This document shows, one piece after another, positions 45,601 through 56,273 of a stretch of DNA of 64,000 bases. The notes below the pieces were generated by a model, which was given only the letters and a program-made list of their open reading frames with translations, made no database searches and was not told where the DNA came from. The position numbers and the translations under genes were made by a program. How positions within the stretch are numbered: the first letter of the stretch is position 1; each line of letters begins with the position of its first letter. This stretch comes from Danio rerio (Eukaryota > Chordata > Actinopteri > Cypriniformes > Danionidae): assembly GCF_049306965.1 (NCBI RefSeq), contig NC_133194.1, positions 8,448,501 through 8,512,500 on the forward strand, read 5' to 3'.

Positions 45601-47834
45601 GTTATACGACCATAATCTTTAATTAATCAAACAGCATTGTTTACCAGAGTTGGTTTTGATCAAGTCTGTGAGATTTACGACTCCCCCTTGGATGTTCGGG
45701 ACGCCCTGAATGATGAACTGTGGTGTTGAGGAGCCGTTTATGATTGATGCTTCTGCATTTCTGTTCACCTGATTCTCCATTCCCTCCTAAAAGACAACAA
45801 GAGCTTTATATATTGACCATGCAGTTGGAATAAAGGGACAGTTCACCCAAAACTGAAAATTCTGTCATCATTTGCTTATTCTGAATCTTTTGAGTTTCTT
45901 TTGATCACAAAAAAAGATATTCTAGAAGCCATTGACTTCCACTGTTTTTTTTGTTTGCACTATGCAGCTTAAAGCCTGATTTATACTTCTGCGTCAAGTG
46001 ACCGGCGTAACCCACGGCGCATGCAACGCGCGTGGCTGTGCATTTATACTTCTGCGCGCTGTCTCTGTTGGTCTGCATTAACACTTCCGAAACGCTAGTT
46101 GGCAGTGAGGTGTAAATGTTCCTCTGTGTCGAGTTTCTTTGCTGCTTTTTTGCTTTTCCTGAACACTTCCGGGATGTACAAGTGGCTCAAACTCGCTCAT
46201 TTTGAGGCAGGAACCGGCGGACGTGCAACAACTTTAACTATGAGGTAAACACAAAACAAAACTTTCCATCCGGAGCTCCTTCACGGGACTCCACACTTGT
46301 AAACAATCGATCGCGCCATTCGCGCGGCTCTCGGTCCCGCCCAGACTTGTCAGCGCTACCAAGCCGACCAATCACAGAGCTTACGCTACGCGTCGTTGCG
46401 ACGTGAAGTTACATTTTTTGAGAGGTGCATGTCAGTGACGGCGACGGCCACGTTTGACGCAGAAGTATAAATCAGCCTTAAGACCAGTTACTCACTGAAG
46501 CGAAGCAGGCTGAGCCTGGTCACTACCTCGATGGGAAAACTAGGTTTGCTGTTGGAAGTGGTGTTAGTGATGCCAGCAGGGGGAGCTCAACCTGCGGTCT
46601 GTGGGAGTCCTAATGCCCCAGTAAAGTGAAGGGCACCGACTTTCAGATTAGACGTTAAACTAGGGTCCTATCGCTCTGTGATCATTAAAAATATCCCATA
46701 GCACTTCTCGTAAAATGTAGGGTGTAATTCCGGTGTCCTGGCCAAATTCCCTCCATCTACCCTTACGATCATGGCCTCCCAATAATCCCTATCCACCGAA
46801 TTGTTGCATACTTAGTAAAGTGTTCTTGAGCTCTGAAAAGGCGCTTTATAAATAACACTTATTATTATTATTTTCAAGAATGTTGTACAATAGCAGCCAT
46901 AGACCTTCATAGCGTTTTGATTCTACTATTTCAACATTCTTCAAAATATCTTGTTTTGCGTTCAACACAAGAAAGATAGTCGTAAATGTTTAGAAACATT
47001 TGAGCGAGAGTAAATGAAGAGGACATTTTCATGTTTGCCTGAACTATAATTTTGATATGTAACATTCTGAATACCACTGAGCGAGCAGAAACATACTGAA
47101 CCACTGCAATGACAAACCTGCAATAGATGCATGAGATCAGGGTGTTGGATGTCAACGGCGATGTCAAAAGCGGTCTTGCAGAACTTGCTGAGGGCATGAA
47201 CATCAGCGCCGTGTTTAATCAGCAGCTCTGCGACATTGTGATGGCCGTGTTGAGCTGCCCAGTGAAGAGCCGTCATCTTCAGCATGTCTTTAGCGTTGAT
47301 GTCGGCTCCACTCTAACACATGGAGGAAATAGATGATCAACGAAAGTATAGTTTTTATATATTAAAATGATCACAATGCAAAAAGAGCTTCGTGTTACCC
47401 GGATTAATAAATCCACGATGACCTCATGGCCCTCTGTGGCCGCCATGTGCAGTGGGGTCCTGTCCACCTTTGTTCGAGCATCTCTGCTGACACCCGCCCT
47501 CAGCAGGACCTCAGCTGTGGAGTAATGACCATGCTGAGCTGCTAAATGTAATGGAGACGTTCCAAGCTGAAAAAAGAAGAAAAAAGGTTGCGTTTAAAAA
47601 GACAAGACAAAACTGAATTTTAATAATATTAGGGTCTGAGATGCAATTAGATTCATAAAATAGATTTTCAATGTATATTTCTATGTAAAGTGCAAGTTTA
47701 ATATTGAACAATAATCCATAACTAACCCAGTCTGTGGTGAACGGAGCTCCGTTGGCCATTAGTGTTCGGACCTCATCATCATGACCATTACGAGCCGCTT
47801 CCAACAGACGCTTTCCCAGATCCACCAAAGACAT
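42633..47834 (-). CDS. gabpb2: GA-binding protein beta subunit (GABPB2-like)
   Basis: GABP-beta pairs with the ETS protein GABP-alpha and supplies activation and nuclear import on CCGGAAGT promoters. Seven coding exons on the minus strand: 47834-47727, 47566-47399, 47312-47118, 45786-45645, 45528-45361, 44388-44276, 42962-42633. They total 1224 nt (407 aa) in frame throughout. Residues about 5-135 hold ankyrin repeats ([60 protein letters not shown]). Then come a [12 protein letters not shown] activation-type segment and the basic NLS ARKRK (281-285). The C-terminal heptad region is [20 protein letters not shown] (from 299), with an acidic tail. The start ATG is two bases... directly after a 3' splice site (ctag|ATG), so the 5' UTR is on another exon. 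Human GABPB2 lies beside MLLT11, as here, which favours gabpb2 over gabpb1. Confidence 0.93.
43079..43983. mobile_element. MITE (GCTGCGTCC ends) carrying a nested MITE (gabpb2 intron)
   Basis: The left end GTGCGTCCCAAATCACATAC and the right end GCCATTTAGGACGCAGC (reverse complement GCTGCGTCCTAAATGGC) are inverted. Same terminus as 6754. It lies in the intron between 42963 and 44275. Confidence 0.7.
43351..43751. mobile_element. Nested MITE with TATCCACTTGTTAAGTG ends
   Basis: The left end TATCCACTTGTTAAGTG and the reverse complement of the right end, TATCCGCTTGTTAAGTG, match at 16 of 17. ACGTCA motifs and CCGGGTTC/ACCCGGAA lie just inside both ends. No ORF. Confidence 0.8.
44792..45178 (-). 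mobile_element. Partial copy of the 45973-46477 element (gabpb2 intron)
   Basis: It runs from CCTCTCAAAAAATGTAGTGA to ACAGAAGTATAAATCAGCCT. The first matches the interior of the 45973 element in reverse orientation and the second is its terminus. One terminal repeat is lost. Confidence 0.7.
45973..46477. mobile_element. TTAA-flanked MITE (GCTGATTTATACTTCTGCG ends)
   Basis: TTAA on both sides (45969-45972, 46478-46481). The left end is AGCCTGATTTATACTTCTGC and the reverse complement of the right end is AGGCTGATTTATACTTCTGC. GC-rich interior with many CGCG motifs and no ORF. A TAA target of PIF/Harbinger type would fit equally well. Confidence 0.8.
46497..46866 (+). mobile_element. SINE3 (5S rRNA-derived SINE)
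   Basis: GAAGCGAAGCAGGCTGAGCC and CACTACCTCGATGGGAAAAC correspond to the 3' half of 5S rRNA (AAGCAGGGTCGGGCCTGG / TACTTGGATGGGAGACC). It continues with the SINE3 body and ends CGCTTTATAAATAACACTT plus (ATT)n. The first part of the 5S head is missing. Confidence 0.85.
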
Positions 47835-49128
47835 CTAGACAGCAAACAGAGAGATTATATACACCAATCAGGGACTTTGGGGTTTTTTGTTTGTTTATTT
47901 ATTGACACATTAACAACTCATGGCTACTCCATGGCAAGATGGCTATAGATAAAACAATATAACATAATAATAACAACTTCATAATTCAATAAGAGATCCA
48001 CTCAGAAATTAAAACCTGTGTTATTACATTATTAAGATATTTTTATATATGTGTAATTATTTCAGTTTTGAAGACAACTACTAAAAGACAGCACAAATTT
48101 GTGTTTAAATTTAGCAACCATTTCCATAAAAGTGTGTCACAACTGGAATACTGGAAAAACAGACAGAGCCTCATAGAAGTCAATGACAACCATACTTGTA
48201 GCAATACAATATTTGATAGTCACTAACAAAATAAGTTTTAGTATGTGTTTAATAGGAACCACTAACTAATAACCATTTAATAAATAAACACTAGTAACTA
48301 ATGAATAAGTAGATTTTGTTTATAAAAAGGTATAATAATAAGCTTTTTTAAAAGGTAGCAAGGATTTCCTCGCAAAAATAGCTTTTTAAAAAATTATTAT
48401 TAAGGAGAAAGTCTGAATATGCGAACTGTAAACCGACTTTACCTCAATAATAGCTAGTATTAATGCTGGAAAACTACTAACCACAGTGGCTGGTGATCTA
48501 AAATGTTCAAGGCCGCTAATAACGCGCCACAGGGTTTATCAACAACACCCAAATGCTTTATATACTGATAACTCTCCTATAGACAGATGGATCAAATGTC
48601 TCAAAGCAAAAAATAATCGAACTCTTACCTTACAAAATAATTCACTTGCCCTACACCATCTCTGTTTTTCAGAAGAATCCTCATATAATCACTCTATGCA
48701 ACATGCAGCTTATGGAGACTCTCTTTTATAAATTATACCACAATTAATGATCTGTGTATAAAGAACTGCAATACGTTCATGGAAATAACTTAATGAAAAG
48801 CACATTAACATCTAATAAAATAGGATATTGTAGCATAAAAGCGCTAACGTTGACACATATTACCCGAAAGTTAGCGAACCAAAACAGTGCATGCGCAATC
48901 ACATAGAGCGAATAATTAACGCTAGATCGAAATATAACTCCATAGGAACACACACACACAAACAAACGAACAAAATATAACAGTAGTCAGTAGGCAAAGT
49001 GATTTTACAGCTTATAATTGTCTATGCCAAACTCATGTGCCATGTGGAGTCAAATAGAGAGCGGAGCTGAGCACACACATCCTCCAACTGCGCCGTTAAA
49101 TAATGAGATCTGCACATTAGGAACTCAC
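47835..49128 (-). other. gabpb2 first intron
   Basis: It lies between the 5' noncoding exon donor at 49123-49128 and the acceptor at 47835. AT-rich, with a weak, low-complexity region near 48000-48450. No further exon or clear mobile element seen. Confidence 0.5.
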
Positions 49129-49270
49129 CTTTATAGCTGTCTGTACGACGTCTTTTGGGTGTTGTTAAATCTCTATATAGTGATCTCTTCTGTATTTCTG
49201 AAGTGTCTGAAGATAAACATGTCTGTGTGTTTAAAGCGCATTCGGATATGGCGGCTGCTTTACCCCGGAA
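49129..49270 (-). promoter_or_regulatory. gabpb2 first (noncoding) exon and promoter
   Basis: A good minus-strand donor (AAAG|gtgagt) lies at 49128, downstream of a GC-richer block with CAGCCGCCATATCCGAATGC. CCGGAAAT at 49265-49272 is an ETS/GABP-type core at the expected start region, so GABP could regulate its own beta subunit. Exon start is inferred. Confidence 0.5.
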
Positions 49271-49427
49271 ATAAAAGAGAAGCTGTAGGATGCAGTGGAC
49301 GTGTTTCAAAGTCTAGCCGGCTCCCTACTTAGGCAGCATGTTAAGGCCTATTTGGTGTACTAGAATAACGTTATAAAATGCTGACTAATTAATTAGACGG
49401 TGTAATCAGCCTACCATTATTATTGAT

Positions 49428-49484
49428 AATATAATATAATATAATATAATATAATATAATATAATATAATATAATATAATATAA
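49428..49484. repeat. (ATAAT)n pentanucleotide repeat
   Basis: About 11 units of TAATA. Confidence 0.95.
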
Positions 49485-49980
49485 TTTAGTTTTCTGTTTA
49501 CAATATAGTTTAGCCTACATGACAAGAAAAAAATTTCAAGCATTTAAACAAAACAGTATACAACTTTAATATTTATTTTTGCCCAGTATATTACAATGTG
49601 TGAAAACGTGTAAAGATTTAGTAATTTTTTAGAAAAGTCACAATTCTGTAAAACAATACAATTATATAATAATTATAGTCATATTTACTATATTATTATA
49701 GTCACATATCTATAACTGCTATTTTGATTTATAGCACTTTGTTTTTGCATTGATATTTAATGTCTCTTGTTTAAATACACAACGAACAGCAGCTACGCCA
49801 TTTATTTTCATTATTCATTATTTCCACCTGGGGATACTCATCCAGAGTCTCTAGAGATTGTGCAGTGCCATTGATGTGATTCAAGACCTGTGGAGAGATT
49901 ATGCCAAGGTATCCATAATTTTGGACCAGGCCGTATCCTGAGCAGATGCTGTGGTGGTCATGGAGGAGTGGAGAGCATAA

Positions 49981-51328
49981 GGGCCTACTCACACTATGCC
50001 ATCCGTACCGTGCCCAGGCCCGTTTCCCGGATCGTTTGAGAAGTGTGAGTGCGCTGAATCGCGCTCAAGCACGGTTCACTTGGCCGGCCCTGGCCCGGTT
50101 GGAAGAGGTGTGCCTGAGCGCGGTACACTTGGGCTCTGGCGCGATACGCTTGTGTGTGAGCGCAAAACGCGCCAAAGCCCGAAACCGAAAGCGAGACGTG
50201 ACTTTTAAGGGACTGTTTGATATGGATTTATTAATCATTCTTACTGTTCAGTGAACGCAAACTGCCGTAGTTTATTAAAGACGCAAACTCCTCACAGCAC
50301 GCCAGCTGCGCGCCTTCAGCAGACCTCCTCATTCATGCAGCACGAGAGCTTTATGATCGTTTATGAGCGCCAAAAGTGGTGGATCTGTTCGGCGAAATAT
50401 CTGACTGCGTGTCCCCGCATCCCTAAGGACTGTTTGGCGAAATATTTGACTGCATATCAAACCACTGAAACGATATAACTAGAGAAATCTCCACTGTGCT
50501 ACTGGGTGAAAGCGTATGGCAAGCCGTTTTAGCATTTAAACCTTGTTCTGACTATCCATTAGAGATATTTCTAATTATATTTTGACTAGTCATAATTATA
50601 ATTCGACTAGTCAGAATGACAATTAGAGATATCTGCAATTACAATTGTACTAGTACGAAATCAGATTGGAGATATCTGCAAATATATTATGACTAGTCAT
50701 ATTCCTCCATTGACTTCCATTGAAAAATATTTGCAGATATCTCTGAGTTTTGACTCGTCAAAAATCCAATTCAAGATATCTACAACTGTAATTCGACTAT
50801 TAGTAAATTAATTAGAGATCTTCAAATATATTTGTAAATATCTCTAAATATGATGAATTAAAGACATCTCCAAATGTATTATGACTAGTAAAAACTCAGA
50901 GATATCTCTAATTACAATTGTGACTAGTCAAAACTCATTTACAGATATCTGCAAATATTTTTCAATGGAAGTCAATGGAGGAATATGACTAGTCATAATA
51001 TATTTGCAGATATCTCCAATCTGATTTCGTACTAGTACAAAATCTGTAATTGCAGATATCTCTAAATGTCATTCTGACTAGTCGAATTATAATTATGACT
51101 AGTCAAAATATAATTAGAGATATCTCTAAATATATTTATGGAGTCAGAACAAAGATTTAAATGCTAAAAAGGCTTGCCATAGAGAGCGCTTCTGAACAGC
51201 GCAGCAGCGATGACGTAAGCGTGCCGAGGCCCGATATGGTGTGAGCGCGGGCCGTCGGGGGAGACGGGAGGGGGGACAAGCGTGCTTTGGCCCGGTTCGA
51301 GACAACTGTACCTAGTGTGAGTACGGCC
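49981..51328. mobile_element. Foldback DNA element, PIF/Harbinger-like ends
   Basis: TAA stands on both sides (49978-49980, 51329-51331). The ends GGGCCTACTCACACTA and, reverse complemented, GGCCGTACTCACACTA match at 14 of 16. A TAA/TWA target and GG-starting ends fit PIF/Harbinger. The outer 0.5 kb (left) and 0.15 kb (right) are GC-rich with CGCG motifs. The centre (50515-51181) is a near-palindrome built from repeated GACTAGTC and AGATATCT palindromes. Short frames are not transposase. Confidence 0.75.
50515..51181. repeat. 667-bp near-perfect inverted repeat
   Basis: TATGGCAAG at the left pairs with CTTGCCATA at the right. TTTTAGCATTTAAA pairs with TTTAAATGCTAAAA, and CTCCATTGACTTCCATTGAA (about 50705) pairs exactly with TTCAATGGAAGTCAATGGAG (about 50970). 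The arms are roughly 320 bp with mismatches rising toward the centre near 50848. RNA from either strand would form a long hairpin. Confidence 0.85.
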
Positions 51329-51974
51329 TAAGACTGACTCCTGAAAGACCCCTGTGACAGACGAGTCTCCGCATTGATCCCATGGGCCAGCCTGAACACC
51401 CGACCTACTCACACCTGCAGCTTCTCCACGATGGACGTCCAGTGTTCTCCAGTCTCCGGCGCCTAGACTGCAGCTCTGCACAAGAAGTTTGGCCAAATGA
51501 GAAATGGTCTTGCACAACTGAGCCTGGTTTCTCTCAAGGTTTTTTTACTTTCACTTTTGTCAATTGGTGAAGCTTTGTTCCTCGCCACTGTCGCTACTGG
51601 CTTGCTTGGTTTGGGACTTGTGGAGCTGTGCATCAATGGATTTGGTCTTCAGTGTTTGGACTTTCAGCAGAGAAATTTAAACCACTCTAAACAGAACTAA
51701 ACTGAACTTAAACTCTGAAAACTGGACTGACAGTTTTAGTTTACTAGAACTTCTATGTTAAGCTACTTTGACACAATCTACATTGTAAAAGCGCTTTAGA
51801 AATATAGATGAATTAAATAGAATTTAAGGTTAACAGCAAAATGCCAATTAGTGTAATTAATTATTTTAAAACATTGGCATATACTCCCACAAAAAATATA
51901 TGGCAATTGATAGTAAATATAGTGTTTATAAATCAGTATTATACTTTATATATTATAGTATTTACAACTCTTTG

Positions 51975-52090
51975 CTTTCCCAATACTGGCTGAAGGACAT
52001 CCACTGCTTAAAACATATGCTGGAATAGTTGGTGGTTCACTCCGCTGTGGTGACCTCTGAAATAGAGACTAAGCCAAAGGAAAATTAATG
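51975..52090 (+). mobile_element. DANA SINE 3' fragment
   Basis: ACATCCACTGCTTAAAACAT, GTGGTTCACTCCGCTGTGGT and GAGACTAAGCCAAAGGAAAA. The head is missing. Confidence 0.75.
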
Positions 52091-52424
52091 ACAACTCTTT
52101 GCAAAAATGCTAATAGCATATAGGCTAGCATTGACTATAGAAGTGATAAACTGTAATCAATTCTGTAGTATACTTTAGTTTTTACTACAGTAATCTGTTG
52201 TGTAGTACAATATACCCTATATAGTTTACAAAAACAGTGTAGTATGGGGTAGTTTGTTTACGTTAATATTTAATATAGTTGCTGTATTACCATTGCAGCT
52301 TTAGAATTACCTCAACAGTTTAACTCAAGTACTTAACTAAAACATTATAGCATTTACTACAAAATACTATAGTATTTTTCACGTGGATTATGAATATAGT
52401 CTATATTAGTCAACAAGGCGTTTT

Positions 52425-52706
52425 ATTCATTCATTTATTTTATTTTCGTCTTAGTCCCTTTATTAATCAGGGGTCGGCACAGCGGAATGAACCACCAACT
52501 TATCCAGCATATGTTTTATCTAGTGGATGCCCTTCCATCTGTAACCCATTACTGGGAAACACCCATACACGATGGCCAATTTAGTTTATTCAATTCACCT
52601 ATAATTCAAACTCCACACAGAATTGCTAACTGGCCCAGCCAGGACTCAAACCAGCAACCTTCTTGCTGTGAGGCGACAGCGCTAACCACTGAGCCAACGT
52701 GGCATT
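52425..52706 (-). mobile_element. DANA SINE, near full length
   Basis: On the minus strand the head is AGTGGTTAGCGCTGTCGCCT. The body has a small deletion around the GTCCAAAGACATG segment, and the 3' end lies next to ATTCATTCATTTATT at 52425. Confidence 0.88.
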
Positions 52707-52709
52707 TTA

Positions 52710-53430
52710 GTCATTTAAAATAAACATAATATTTTGTTTGCTACACTCCATAACCTATTTGCAGCTGTGTAGCATTAGCAAAATAAACCACAGAAAAAAG
52801 GTAATCCATAATCAGTCACAATCTACTCCAAACAGTACTAAAGCCAGCGCTAAAACCCCCAAAAACAGGTGCACTTGTAACAAACGCCTAACAATGATAG
52901 TTATAAGTTAGTGGTGTAGTTCTCTCAACTTATAATCTTCAAAATGAACATTAAAAACAGAGACGTTTTGTGTTGATTTAGCAGCAAGCTCACTTTAGTT
53001 GGCATCTGACATTTGTCAAACAAAATGGGGGAAACATTAGCATTAGCATTTTAGCATTTCCGCTCAATACAAAACACCTTAAAAGTGAGATTCCACTTTA
53101 ACCTAGCAAAATTATGCTATGTGTTCATTATACAATCAATTGGGCAGACAATAATAATAACATTTCAGTAAAACATTAGCGTTCAATCAACCCTTTTCTT
53201 AAAAAATTAAATGAAGTCCACCAATTTACCCTTATGTGCATGACCAATTGAGCAGTTAGACTTGACAAGGCGGTGAAATACAATGATGCCCTGACAGTTG
53301 TCTTACAGAGAACTTAGTCATCACAATTGTACTGACATGGTTTAACAAGAAATGCATAACACATGATTTTTTCGAATCAATTCATCAATACCAGATAGTA
53401 GATAGTAGAGAATTGGTGAAACTGCAGAGG
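52710..53430. other. No gene or clear repeat
   Basis: Intergenic. It contains AGCATTAGCATTAGCATTTTAGC-type short repeats near 53036-53060. No coding signal. Confidence 0.35.
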
Positions 53431-53436
53431 TGTTAA

Positions 53437-53729
53437 AGGGATAGTTCACCCCAGAAATGAAAATTTCCTCACCATTCACTCACACTCAAGTAGATCTAAA
53501 CCTTTATGAATTCCTTTCTGCTGTTGAACACAAAACTAGATAATATAAAGAATGTTTTAAACCCCTGACATCAATAAAAACAAGTAAATAAAAACATATT
53601 ATTGAAAGCAACGGCTGTTTTCCTTCAACATTCTTCAGTAGACCTTCCTTTGTGTTTAGTACGGGTTTAGTACAAGTAGAAGGTGAATAAATGATGACAG
53701 GCTTTTAATTTTTGTGTGAGCTATCCCCT
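53437..53729 (+). mobile_element. TTAA-target MITE, 'gggatagttcaccc' family
   Basis: TTAAAGGGATAGTTCACCCC at the left and TGTGTGAGCTATCCCCTC at the right, with TGCTGTTGAACACAAAACTA inside. It lies 45 bp beyond the mllt11 stop and so probably within its 3' UTR. Confidence 0.8.
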
Positions 53730-53774
53730 CAAACACAGATTTTGGGCCTGAAATAATAATGGCATTGCAGTGTC

Positions 53775-54023
53775 TTATAACAGCAGGCTGAAATCCAAGG
53801 TGTCAATGCTGGGGATGGGCTCCTTCCAGAAGTTGAAGGTGGAGAACTTGGACAGCTCCCGATCTTCGTCCTCGTCCTGTCGTGGGAAGCTCTTGGTGGA
53901 CTTCATCTCCTTGGATTTGGGTGCGGAAATGCCCAGGTCTTCCAGCTCCGACAGGTCCAGCGATGGGATTGGCTGCCTCCAGAACAGGAAGGAGTCGAAC
54001 TGGCTGCTGGTTTTGTCCAACAT
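53775..54023 (-). CDS. mllt11: MLLT11 (AF1q) transcription cofactor
   Basis: A small vertebrate protein, known in human as a fusion partner of MLL and a TCF7/LEF1 cofactor enriched in neural cells. The single coding exon gives 82 aa (human 90). The N-terminal block SSQFDSFLFWRQPIPSLDLS and the C-terminal block STFNFWKEPIPSIDTLDFSL are the two conserved halves (human SSFLFWRMPIPELDLSELE and YSTFNFWRAPIASI). The linker is charged (RQDEDEDREL) and differs from mammals. The ATG stands six bases after a good 3' splice site (ttggcag|ATCGAAATG), so a 5' noncoding exon exists upstream, and an in-frame read-through further upstream is intronic. It lies next to gabpb2 as in human 1q21, which supports the call. 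Confidence 0.92.
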   Translation of the reverse strand: MLDKTSSQFDSFLFWRQPIPSLDLSELEDLGISAPKSKEMKSTKSFPRQDEDEDRELSKFSTFNFWKEPIPSIDTLDFSLLL

Positions 54024-54383
54024 TTCGATCTGCCAAATCAGAGGAGATTGTGAAAACGATAACATGAGAATCATTTCAACTGCTAGATCATTTTGCATGG
54101 TTCATTGCCATTTCACTCATCAGTTTTCATAGTTTTCATTTTCTTAAATTTCATACAAGTAGAGAAGTAGACAGTTAGATTTAGGGGTATTAAATTATGA
54201 AATTATTTATCCTAAACAACAAATGTTCCTCTTTAACAGGCTTTAAAAGGAATCACTTTAATGTGGTTGTGTAGGTTTGTATTAATTCTATTGTATGCAG
54301 GATTTTTACTTCACTTTCATTTGTATGTATTCATTATTCATTTAGTATTTGTTGTAATGCAAATGTTTTGTCATTGTCTGGCA

Positions 54384-54950
54384 GCTAGCTCTCTGCAACT
54401 CTCACATGGTCGCCCACTGAAGCTAAGCAGGGCTGTGCCTGGTCAGTACCTGGATGGGAGACCACATGGGAAAGCTAGTTTGCTGCCGGAAGTGGTGTTA
54501 GTCAGGCCTGCAGGGGGCGGCTAACCTGTGATCTGTGTGGGTCCTAATGCCTGAGTATAGTGATGGGGACTCTATACTGCTCAGTGAGTGCTGTCTTTCA
54601 GATGAGATGTTAAACTGAGGTGACGACTCTCTGTGGTTGATAAAAATCCCAGGATGTCCTTCGAAAAGAGTAAGGGTTTAACCCCGGCATCCTGGCCAAA
54701 TATGCCCACTGCCTCTGTCCATCATGGCCTCCTAACCCTCCCCATATCATAATTGGCTTCACCACTCTGTCTCGTCTCCACCAATCAGCTGGTGTGTGGT
54801 CTGGTGCAAAATGGCTGCCGTCGCGTCATCCAGGTGGATACTGTGCATTGGTGGTGGATGAGGAGATTCCCCCCAATGTGTAAAAGCGCTTTGAGTGCCC
54901 AGAAAAGCGCTATATAAATGTAAGGAATTATTATTATTATTATTTATTAT
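54384..54950 (+). mobile_element. SINE3 (5S rRNA-derived), near full length
   Basis: CACTGAAGCTAAGCAGGGCT and CCTGGATGGGAGACCACATG are 5S rRNA internal-promoter sequence. The SINE3 body follows with AACCTGTGATCTGTGTGGGT, and the 3' end is AGCGCTATATAAATGTAAGG plus (ATT)n. It lies in the mllt11 intron, upstream of the coding exon. Confidence 0.9.
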
Positions 54951-55334
54951 CATCATTATTATTTAGGTAGAGGCTCTGAAAAGGCTTTTTGGGCTTTTAC
55001 CTATTAATGCATATGATGGCTATTTTTTCTATTTTATTCCAATCTTTTTGTATTCTTGTGCAAATAAAGTAAAAAGTAACTAAAACCGAAAACTTTAGAA
55101 AATGTGTTTCAACATTTAAGTTTTCGATAGTCACCTTTGCAGAAGCTACAAAAATGTACATTTGTTAAAAGCGGTAGCGTTATGATACGGTCTATCGACT
55201 TGGATAAGTATTACACGTGTCCTAACTACACGCAATGCGACACAATTCCTTCAACAAGCAATTTGTCTGTCTGCATTAAACGCATCGCGACACGACAGAA
55301 ACATTTAATATAAAAATATAAAATAAAAAAAATA

Positions 55335-55388
55335 TCAGTATATATATATATATATACACATACACATACACATACATACATACATACA
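55335..55388. repeat. (TA)n/(CATA)n microsatellite
   Basis: TATA run, then CACATA and CATA units. Confidence 0.9.
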
Positions 55389-55959
55389 CCTAAAACAATA
55401 CACCTAAACACATTGTGACACAAAATATTTATGAACGTTTATGCTGGCAATCAGTTTGTGTTATGCTTGGTTTTATGCATAAGCACTATTATTGTCATAA
55501 CCCCATCTACGCAATAAGTTTCAGCACAATCTTTTTAGTTTCTACAGAGTAAACCAAAAAGACTTCTACATTTGAATTAACACTAACATTTTTCTTTTTT
55601 GGGTGGGCTATGCTTTTTATGGTCAGCTAAAACAGAAATATTCCCTCAGAATTATTGTGTGCAACGCTGAAATCAACTTTGACAGAATGCTTTGCATTGC
55701 ATGCCCTTCATAAACTTGTTTACATTTCCTCTCAGTGATCTTCTGACTAGCTGGTGATGGGCTATTTCAGTTACGTGCTATTTTCAGGGAAACCCGAGCA
55801 ATTTACATCTGCAAAAGTACTTTTAGATGCAGGTGAAAGGGTATAACATTGTTATGTAAACAAGGAAAAAACATTATATTAATTACATTAATAAATCAAG
55901 TATACTGTAAGTGAACAATAGCTTTAAATTTAAATATAGGGGTATAATTAGACAGTTGT

Positions 55960-56185
55960 TGCACTTTACAGATGCAACTAATATTAACTATTAAATATAA
56001 GCTATTAGGTATACTATATTAATAAATATATTGATATTTTTTACTTTAAAATAATTATATATTTTTTCGCATTTTAATATTTCATTATAAAAGATCATAT
56101 TATTATAAGTAGTAGTAAATTTGATAGAAAATTGAGAAATAAACATTTTATATTTGCAAAAAAAAATTTGCATATAGCTAAAAAA

Positions 56186-56273
<88 letters not shown>

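Larger units (their letters stand above)
45832..47050 (+). mobile_element. 'gggatagttcaccc' MITE split by two later insertions
   Basis: The left part is GGGACAGTTCACCCAAAACT to ATTGACTTCCACTG (45836-45952). The right part, resuming near 46870, is TTCAACATTCTTCAAAATAT and GTTCAACACAAGAAAGATAG, ending TTGCCTGAACTAT. Between lie a TTAA MITE and a SINE3. All of it is inside the gabpb2 intron 45787-47117. Confidence 0.7.
49770..51835 (+). mobile_element. LINE 3' tail interrupted by a foldback element
   Basis: Before the interruption come CCACCTGGGGATACTCATCC and CAGTGCCATTGATGTGATTC. After it (from 51329) come GGTTTCTCTCAAGG, TTCCTCGCCACTGTCGCTAC, TGGCTTGCTTGGTTTGGGAC and AAAAGCGCTTTAGAAATATA with a short A/T-rich tail. 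These match the 3' end of a common fish non-LTR retrotransposon (I/Nimb-like by recall). Confidence 0.65.

Noticed and set aside
46497-46560. 5S rRNA gene
   Set aside because: Only the 3' part of 5S is present and it continues into a SINE3 body, so it is a SINE head.
49946-50478. Two overlapping frames of 70-102 codons in the foldback element
   Set aside because: GC-rich element ends keep frames open by chance. No transposase or DNA-binding motif is present and the frames run into the palindromic core.
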